From Acytostelium subglobosum LB1 (lineage: Eukaryota > Evosea > Eumycetozoa > Acytosteliales > Acytosteliaceae), in assembly GCF_000787575.1 (NCBI RefSeq), contig NW_012236523.1:373854-437853 (forward strand): 64,000 nucleotides of DNA. Reading direction: 5' to 3'. Shown in pieces: positions 57,679 through 64,000 of this stretch. Position 1 is the stretch's first letter; every line of letters starts with the position of its first letter. The notes below the pieces were generated by a model. The model did not search any database and had not been told where the DNA came from. It worked only from the letters and a program-made list of their open reading frames with translations. Both the position numbers and the translations under genes were made by a program.

Positions 57679-59169
57679 ATGGATCAATTAAATATTCAAG
57701 AACATCTAAAGAGTATAGACTATTATATTGGCTACTTTCAACAACTAAAGATTGCTGTTCAGTCCAACCACAATGACATATCATTTAACCAGAATGGTAT
57801 GATGCCGGGCATCAACCAGATGCCTCCCCAGTACTTATCCGGTCATCAACTACCCCAACAACAACAACAAAGTTGGATGTTGCCCTCGATACCCTCAGTA
57901 CACCCTGGTTACCTACACCCCATCAACATGTCCAACTACAACGCCAACACTATAATCAATCACAATTACTACTACCAGTCGACCATCTCGGAAATGAGTC
58001 CTTTCAATCCTCCCGGAAATGTCGGGCAACATGACAATTCTTCCACGATGACCATTTCCATGCAATCTGATATCGATGAACCAGACACTACTAGCATGTT
58101 CCTCTCCGATACCATATCTGAAATAATAGATGTCAACTCTTTACACGATCACTATCCATCCCAACCAGTTGTTATCCAACCTCCTCCACAATCACAACCA
58201 CAATCACAATCACAATCACAACCACAACAACCTGAACAACAACAACAACCTTCGTCGTCATCGTACGACCAAAGTCAACCACTATTGGATGAATGTGAGT
58301 TTGATGACATTCTACCAAATGTTGACAGTATCTTTGCAGAGCAACATCCAGAACAAGAACAATCATTCTCCAATACACTACGATCAATTGTATATGGTAT
58401 TGATCAACTTCCATCAACACCAGAGGACGATGGTCCACTCATAGACAATACTCCACCGCAAGATACAACCCATGATAGTGAGAGCCAGTCATCAACACCA
58501 CCATCCTCTCCAATGTCATTGTCCTCATCACAAGAGATACCAGGTGTCCCCACCAGTGAGCCCAGCAGTGATGATCATTCAATGGAATATCCAAGCAGCC
58601 CATGCTCTTCCTCATCTGAATATGGAGCGGTGCCAGATGGTTGCCCTTCTCCAAAGCCTCGCGCCAAGAGGGTTGCCAAGCCCCGGGCCAAATGTGTGAA
58701 CAGGAAGGTGTCGGACAAGCCAAGGAAGCCAAACAAGAGCGTGAGGTTTTCGATTAGGATGAGGGACCTACTCAAACCTCAGAGCAAAGTTGCGAGGAAG
58801 AAAGATATGGACACTTCCACTCTCAGTCGACGAGTCAATCACCTGTTTGAGTTGATCATGACCACGACGACGAACGACCGTCTTCGTTCATTCCTAGAGT
58901 ACATGTACGCCGACCGCCAAATCAGCTGGCCACACCGTATCTTTACCAAGAGAGCCACTCATCTACATGAAGGATACGAGGACTTCCTAACCTACTTTGA
59001 GCATGATGTAGAGGTGCCTTTCAAGAAGAACAAGGCACCATCGTCACCATCCAGTGCCAAGAAGAACAAGAAATCAACGTCATCATCACCATCCAGTGCC
59101 AAAAAGATGAAGCTATCATCGTCCAAAAAGGTACGACCACCAGGTCCATGTGGAGGTCGCGACGAATAA
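57679..59169 (+). CDS. Low-complexity basic protein of unknown function, 496 aa
   Basis: One exon. The N-terminal half is Gln/Pro/Ser-rich and includes a (SQ)n/(QP)n tract near residues 170-205 and acidic PSTPEDDGPLIDNTPPQDTT. Residues about 325-360 are strongly basic (SPKPRAKRVAKPRAKCVNRK, SDKPRKPNKSVRFSIRMRDL), like a nuclear or DNA-binding segment. The only globular-looking part is about 375-450: LSRRVNHLFELIMTTTTNDR, RSFLEYMYADRQISWPHRIF, THLHEGYEDFLTYFEHDV. The tail has two copies of SSPSSAKK. I do not recognise the family. Start at 57679 is preceded by an AT-rich leader. A nuclear regulator is a guess from composition only. Confidence 0.65.
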   Translation: MDQLNIQEHLKSIDYYIGYFQQLKIAVQSNHNDISFNQNGMMPGINQMPPQYLSGHQLPQQQQQSWMLPSIPSVHPGYLHPINMSNYNANTIINHNYYYQSTISEMSPFNPPGNVGQHDNSSTMTISMQSDIDEPDTTSMFLSDTISEIIDVNSLHDHYPSQPVVIQPPPQSQPQSQSQSQPQQPEQQQQPSSSSYDQSQPLLDECEFDDILPNVDSIFAEQHPEQEQSFSNTLRSIVYGIDQLPSTPEDDGPLIDNTPPQDTTHDSESQSSTPPSSPMSLSSSQEIPGVPTSEPSSDDHSMEYPSSPCSSSSEYGAVPDGCPSPKPRAKRVAKPRAKCVNRKVSDKPRKPNKSVRFSIRMRDLLKPQSKVARKKDMDTSTLSRRVNHLFELIMTTTTNDRLRSFLEYMYADRQISWPHRIFTKRATHLHEGYEDFLTYFEHDVEVPFKKNKAPSSPSSAKKNKKSTSSSPSSAKKMKLSSSKKVRPPGPCGGRDE

Positions 59170-60064
59170 TCGATTGATCGATGGTTATACCAATATTGTG
59201 TTTGTTTGTTTGTTTTGTTTGTTGAATAATAAAGAATGAACGATTACTATTTCATCAATATATTCTTCACCTTTGTTTCTGTATCTTGGTCGTTTAATTA
59301 AAGTAAAGATATTTTGTTGATAATATCTCATTCATCCATCTTAAACAACAAGGACAACAAGGTCTCATTACATATCATGATATCAATATGATTGATTGTT
59401 ATTTGTTCATCAATCAATCAATCAATATAATATTAAGATGAGAGTTGAGATGCAATGTAATTAATGAATGATGATTGGATGGACATGGGTAGTCATTTTA
59501 GAATGCTAATGACGCATGTAACCTTGTCAATGATCCCTTAGTTATCTTATCTTGTGTTATTCTCAAAAACACACAAGTTGTTGGTATCCTGTTTTGGCAA
59601 GTTCAACTAGTGCTGTCTATCCTTGTACCTTGTGCATGTGTGTGTATGTGTATGTGTTATTACCGAAATATAAATTAAAATTGAGCAAAGAAGACGACCG
59701 AATCATAAGGAATACCCCTATGTTCAAAAACAGATCGTTTGGGAAATGCGTGTGAATGTATTGTTCGAAATTTGAAGAAGTTAAAGCGTATGACACTCAT
59801 ACAGACACCTGTCAACTTTTAAACAGCAGTCGACATTGAGCAAAGGTTGACATCACACACAGAGATACAGATAAATATATTTATATATATATATATATAC
59901 ACACAAACACAAACACACATACACATATACATCTTTGATTGATGGATTATAACAATAAGCTTATTGTTGGGATTATTTAATTACAGTAATATTACTTAAT
60001 ATTTATAACATTAATAATATATATTTATATATATTCGCATTGATATGCAAAGATAATAATAATA
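59170..60064. other. Intergenic region upstream of ABCC gene
   Basis: 895 bp. An AT/CA microsatellite lies at 59877-59931 and AT-rich DNA runs up to the start. An open frame at 59552-59755 has no recognisable domain and is not accepted. Confidence 0.5.
59877..59931. repeat. (TA)n/(CA)n microsatellite
   Basis: A TATATA run continues into CACA/ACACAT units. Confidence 0.85.
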
Positions 60065-63000
60065 ATGATAACATCATTAAAGAATAAGTTATTTAAATCA
60101 TATAGGAGGCTTAGTCCTGTTGAAGGCGGAGGTGATGGTGATGCTGATGGGTCGGGTCTAGATGATGTCGAGCTCCAGGAATCATCATCTTCTTCATCTT
60201 CTGATGTTAAACCGATGCTTGAAGAAATCAACGGTGACAGCAGCAGTAGTAGTAACAACAAGGAAACTCCATACGACGAGTACTATGATCGAAATAGGTT
60301 CAATGATCCTTCGCCAGAGTATCATTCAAATTGGCTATCAAGGGTATGTTTTTTTTTTGGGTTTGGGATGGAGTGGATGGATGGTAGATGGATAGAGGGT
60401 CATGTATTCATTCATTCGTGGTACCATGGTTTGGGTTGGGAGCATGGAGCAGCAGTATACTTACAACGCACGACACGACACTTTAGTTCTCCTTTTGGTG
60501 GGTCCGACCAACAATATTTAGAGGCAACAGGAGACAGTTACAATTGACAGATATACCAGACTTGACTGATGACTTAAAGGTCAAACATGTCATTGATCTA
60601 ATGGATGACATTGACTTCTCCTCACGAATACCACTAATCAAACACATTTACAAACGCTTTACATTCATACATTATCTTGGCATCGTCGCCAAGCTACTGC
60701 ACATCGTTGCATCAATCATTACACCACTACTACTACGATCGTAAGTACCATCAATCATCCTACGCCTGCATGAGCCTGACCCTAACATACACACACCATG
60801 GTGACCTTCCAGATTCATCGAGTTCGTCAATGATCACTCTCAAAGACCAGCATATATTGGCTGGCTGCTATGCTTTGGCATCTTTATATCGACATGCGTT
60901 CAATCAATGGGACTGCAACAAAGTTATTGGTATGGACTTAAGGTGTCATTGTCCGTTCGTTCGGCATTGTCATCGGCCATCTATCGAAAGATGCTCCGCC
61001 TCAACAACTCATCGCGACGCAACTTCAATGGAAAGCTGATGAACTTGATCTCTGTGGACGTCGGTGTGTTTGGCGAGTTCTTTTGGAACTCGTACATGGA
61101 CATCTTCCTGTTCCCCATCCAGATCACGCTGCTGCTCTTGCTGCTCACCTACGTCATTGGCCCGTCGGGCCTGGTCGGCTTCGTCACGATGGGCTTCAGC
61201 GTTCCCCTGTCCACCTATCTCAACACGCGCATCAATGGATTCTTTGCGCGCGCCATGTCCTTCTCGGACGAGCGCATCAAGCTCATTGGCGAGTTCATCA
61301 GCGGCATCCGCTTCCTCAAGCTCTACAACTGGGAGGAGTTCTTCATCCAGCGAATCACAACGCAGCGCGACTATCAGATGGAGGCCAACAAGAAGCATCT
61401 GTCCACGTTCTCCATGGATCAGACACTGATGCAGGTCACCAACGGAGTGGTGTTGCTCGTTACCTTTGCCACGTACATTGCCACTGGCCACACACTGCAA
61501 GCCAAGACAGCGTTCACTGCGCTGACCATCTTCTTCATTCTCCGAAACCCGATCCAAATGTGGCCCGAGGCCCTACAGCGATCACTCAAGATGAAGACAT
61601 GTGGCAAGCGTATCGAGGCCTTCCTCCAGACGCCCGAGAACACGAACGACGACCTCTTGGAGAACAATAACTCGGTGGAGAACTCGACATCAGAGTTCAG
61701 GATTGTCAATGGCACATTCACATGGCACGACGGTCAGTTTGAGGATGAGGAGGAGGATGTCAAGGATGACAAGGAGGATGCAAAGAAGGCCTCCGCGATC
61801 ATCGACGTACAACTGCCACTGGACGACACCTCATCATCAACCACCACAATGTTCCCCCTTCTTGATAATGCCATCGAGGCAGAGAAGGACGAGCCTGCGC
61901 CTGTGCTGAGCAACATCAGTATGGTCGCGCCAAAGGGCAAGCTGACTGTCATTGTCGGCAAGGTCGGCGAGGGCAAGACCAGCTTGGTGTCCGCGCTGAT
62001 TGGTGAGATCAGAAAGACATCGGGCACTTTGACCGCACCACATTACATTGGATTCACTCCGCAGATTCCTTGGATCTTGGGTGGATCGATACGCGACAAC
62101 ATTCTATTTGGCAAGCCCTACATCAAGGAGATGTATCTCAACGTGATCGAGGCATGCAGCTTGAAGCCCGACCTCATTGGTTTCCCCCTGAAGGATCTTA
62201 CAGAGATTGGCGAGCGTGGTGTCAGTTTGTCTGGTGGCCAGAAGCAGCGTATCTCATTGGCACGCTGTCTCTACTCCAATGCCGAGGCCTACGTTATGGA
62301 TGAGCCGTTGTCCGCTGTCGACGCCGAAGTCGGCAAGCATCTGTTTGAGCACTGCATCCGAGGAGTCATGGCCAACAAGACCCGAGTCTTGGTCACACAT
62401 CAACTCCAGTTCATCCCTTCAGCCGACCATATTATCGTCATGGATGGTGGCCGCATCATTCAAGGCACATACGACGAGCTCACCACGCAAGGCATCGACT
62501 TTGAGAGCATCATGAAGACCAAACAGATCGACATGGAGGAACAGGACCAGCCTGATCAGGCCAGCACAGCAGCCGCCGCAGAGCTCAAGAAGTCGATCGA
62601 TGCTGCCAAGCACATCAAGATTGAGAACTGCATCATCGAGGACTTGCGTGCGCTCGACCCAATGGAGCAACTCAAGGGCAAGCTGTTCACAGTGGAGGAG
62701 CGCAAGGTCGGTGCCGTGGGTAAGTCGACCTTCATCCCCTACTTCAAGTCTGGCGGCCCCACCATCCTCTATCTGATGGTGATCGCATCATACGTCGTGG
62801 CCCAGATGACCATCCAAGGCTCAGACTACTGGCTGCTTGTTTGGACCAACGCCACAATCAAGCCAGACCCTGGCAACATGTTCTACCTCCGCATCTACAC
62901 TCTGTTCATCGTTGCATTTGGCTTCTTCGTCGTCCTCAAGCTCCGATCAATCATCTTCCTCACACTCCGCGCAGCAAAGAAGATGCACGAGCGATTGGTC

Positions 63001-64000
63001 AACGGCGTATTCTACTCGCCCTGCTCATTCTTTGACAGCAATCCCTCGGGACGTATCCTCAACCGTTTCTCGAAGGACATGTCCGACGTCGACTTGCTCG
63101 TTGTCGAATCAATCAACGATGTGCTCACCTGTGGCACATCGGTCATCATCTCTGTGCTCCAGATGATCTACCTCACGCCCTACATTGCGATCCCATTCAG
63201 CTTGCTCTCAGTGTACTACTTCTACATCCAGAAGTTCTATCGCTCGACCAGCCGCGACCTCAAGCGTATGGATGCCATCACGAGAAGTCCCATCTACAGC
63301 CACTTGGGCGAGTCATTCAATGGAATGCTGTCGATCCGCTCGTTCAAACAACAACAACGCTTCATTCAAGCGTTTGAACAACACACCGACTTGAACCAAC
63401 GTCTGTTCTACCACAACTTCTCCGTCAACAGATGGCTAGGCATGAACCTCGAGATGCTCACCGGTCTGATGGTTCTGTGCGCCGCAGTCTTTAGCATGAT
63501 CTCCTCCAACATCTCCCCAAGTATTGCGGGCATGGCCGTATCATCGGCCATCAGTATCACAGGCATCCTCAACTGGGCCATCAGACAGTTCACCGAGCTC
63601 GAGGTCAGAATGACATCGGTGGAGCGAGTCCTAGAGTACGCAAACAACCCGTCCGAGGGTCAGCGAGTGTGCGAGGACAACCGACCACCTGACAGCTGGC
63701 CCACAGAGGGCCGCATCGAGTTCCGCAACCTTGAGGTTCGCTATCGACCTGGCTTGGACCCAAGCCTTCGCGACCTCAACTGCAAGATCGAGTCCAAGCA
63801 CAAGGTAGGACTGGTTGGCAGAACTGGCGCAGGCAAGAGCACCGTTGGACTGGCTTTGTTCCGACTCGTCGAGCCAAGCCAAGGCACCATCGTCATTGAT
63901 GGCGTAGACATCACCAAGATTGGACTAAGCGACCTTCGCAGCAGACTGGCCGTCATCCCTCAAGACCCATTCATCTTCTCAGGCTCTGTAAGAATGAACC
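60065..64000 (+). CDS. ABC transporter, subfamily C (MRP type), right end missing
   Basis: Exons 60065-60343, 60487-60740 and 60813 onward; about 1240 residues are visible. After an acidic/Ser-rich start, the short linker SNWLSR joins exon 2 FSFWWVRPTIFRGNRRQLQL, matching the ABCC motif before TMD1. TMD1 includes RSALSSAIYRKMLRLNNSSR and MNLISVDVGVFGEFFW. NBD1 has Walker A GKVGEGKTS (about 559), signature LSGGQKQRISL (about 650) and Walker B AYVMDEPLSAVD. A linker and TMD2 (SFFDSNPSGRILNRFSKDMS) follow, then NBD2 Walker A GRTGAGKST (about 1179); the sequence stops soon after. There is no TMD0, as in short ABCC proteins. ABCC members export organic anions and conjugates. A Glu replaces the usual Asp after Walker B in NBD1. 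Confidence 0.95.

Noticed and set aside
1-64000. Retroelements, DNA transposons, virus-like genes, CRISPR arrays
   Set aside because: No reverse transcriptase, integrase, transposase or capsid-like frame, no long terminal repeats and no spaced repeat array were recognised by eye.

Overview
The window looks like nuclear DNA of a dictyostelid social amoeba. Genes are dense and carry several short introns with GTAAGT/GTATGT donors, TACTAAC-like branch sites and AT- and CAAT-rich bodies. Homopolymer Q, N, S and T tracts are common. Several families are typical of the group: ComC-like EGF/IPT receptors, frizzled/smoothened-like receptors, a RasGEF, ABCA and ABCC transporters, and an H2A ending in SQxY. 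Coding exons are close to half GC, less AT-rich than Dictyostelium discoideum, which points to another dictyostelid lineage. The species cannot be fixed from sequence alone.

Layout. 1-11.65 kb: three tandem minus-strand paralogues of a ComC-like LRR/IPT/EGF membrane protein, the first cut by the window edge. 11.9-17.6 kb: tRNA-Ala(AGC), ribosomal protein eL22 (+), an ESCRT-III CHMP2-type gene (-) and PEX13 (+). 17.8-27.3 kb: SF3A1, a mitochondrial carrier and a FIP200/Atg11 autophagy scaffold, all plus. 27.5-31.8 kb: a small GRDP-like protein, H2AX-like histone and a frizzled/smoothened-like receptor, all minus. 32.9-36.3 kb: tRNA-Arg(TCT), an unexplained hairpin-closed element just upstream of it, a MED30-like gene (+), peroxisomal 3-ketoacyl-CoA thiolase with a PTS2 (-) and a tiny candidate gene. 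37.3-47.6 kb: a 1757-residue RasGEF (+), a coiled-coil protein (-), an 807-residue ankyrin-like family protein (+) and a split, possibly broken gene (-). 48.5-64 kb: ABCA transporter, TPP1-like S53 protease with a C-terminal membrane anchor, an unrecognised low-complexity basic protein, and an ABCC transporter running off the right edge.

Most genes are unrelated housekeeping functions. PEX13 and the thiolase both serve peroxisomes. The ComC-like cluster and the frizzled-like gene encode surface receptors, and RasGEF and FIP200 act in signalling and autophagy. I saw no retrotransposon, DNA-transposase or virus-like coding sequence and no CRISPR. The most interesting unexplained signal is at 33097-33267. 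On the minus strand it reads as a roughly 164-nt RNA whose ends pair over 29 positions, holds two inner hairpins, ends in six Ts, and sits 48 bp upstream of tRNA-Arg.

Two places look like sequence-quality problems: an N at 2245 where the reading frame changes, and a one-base frame break in eL22 at 13180-13182.
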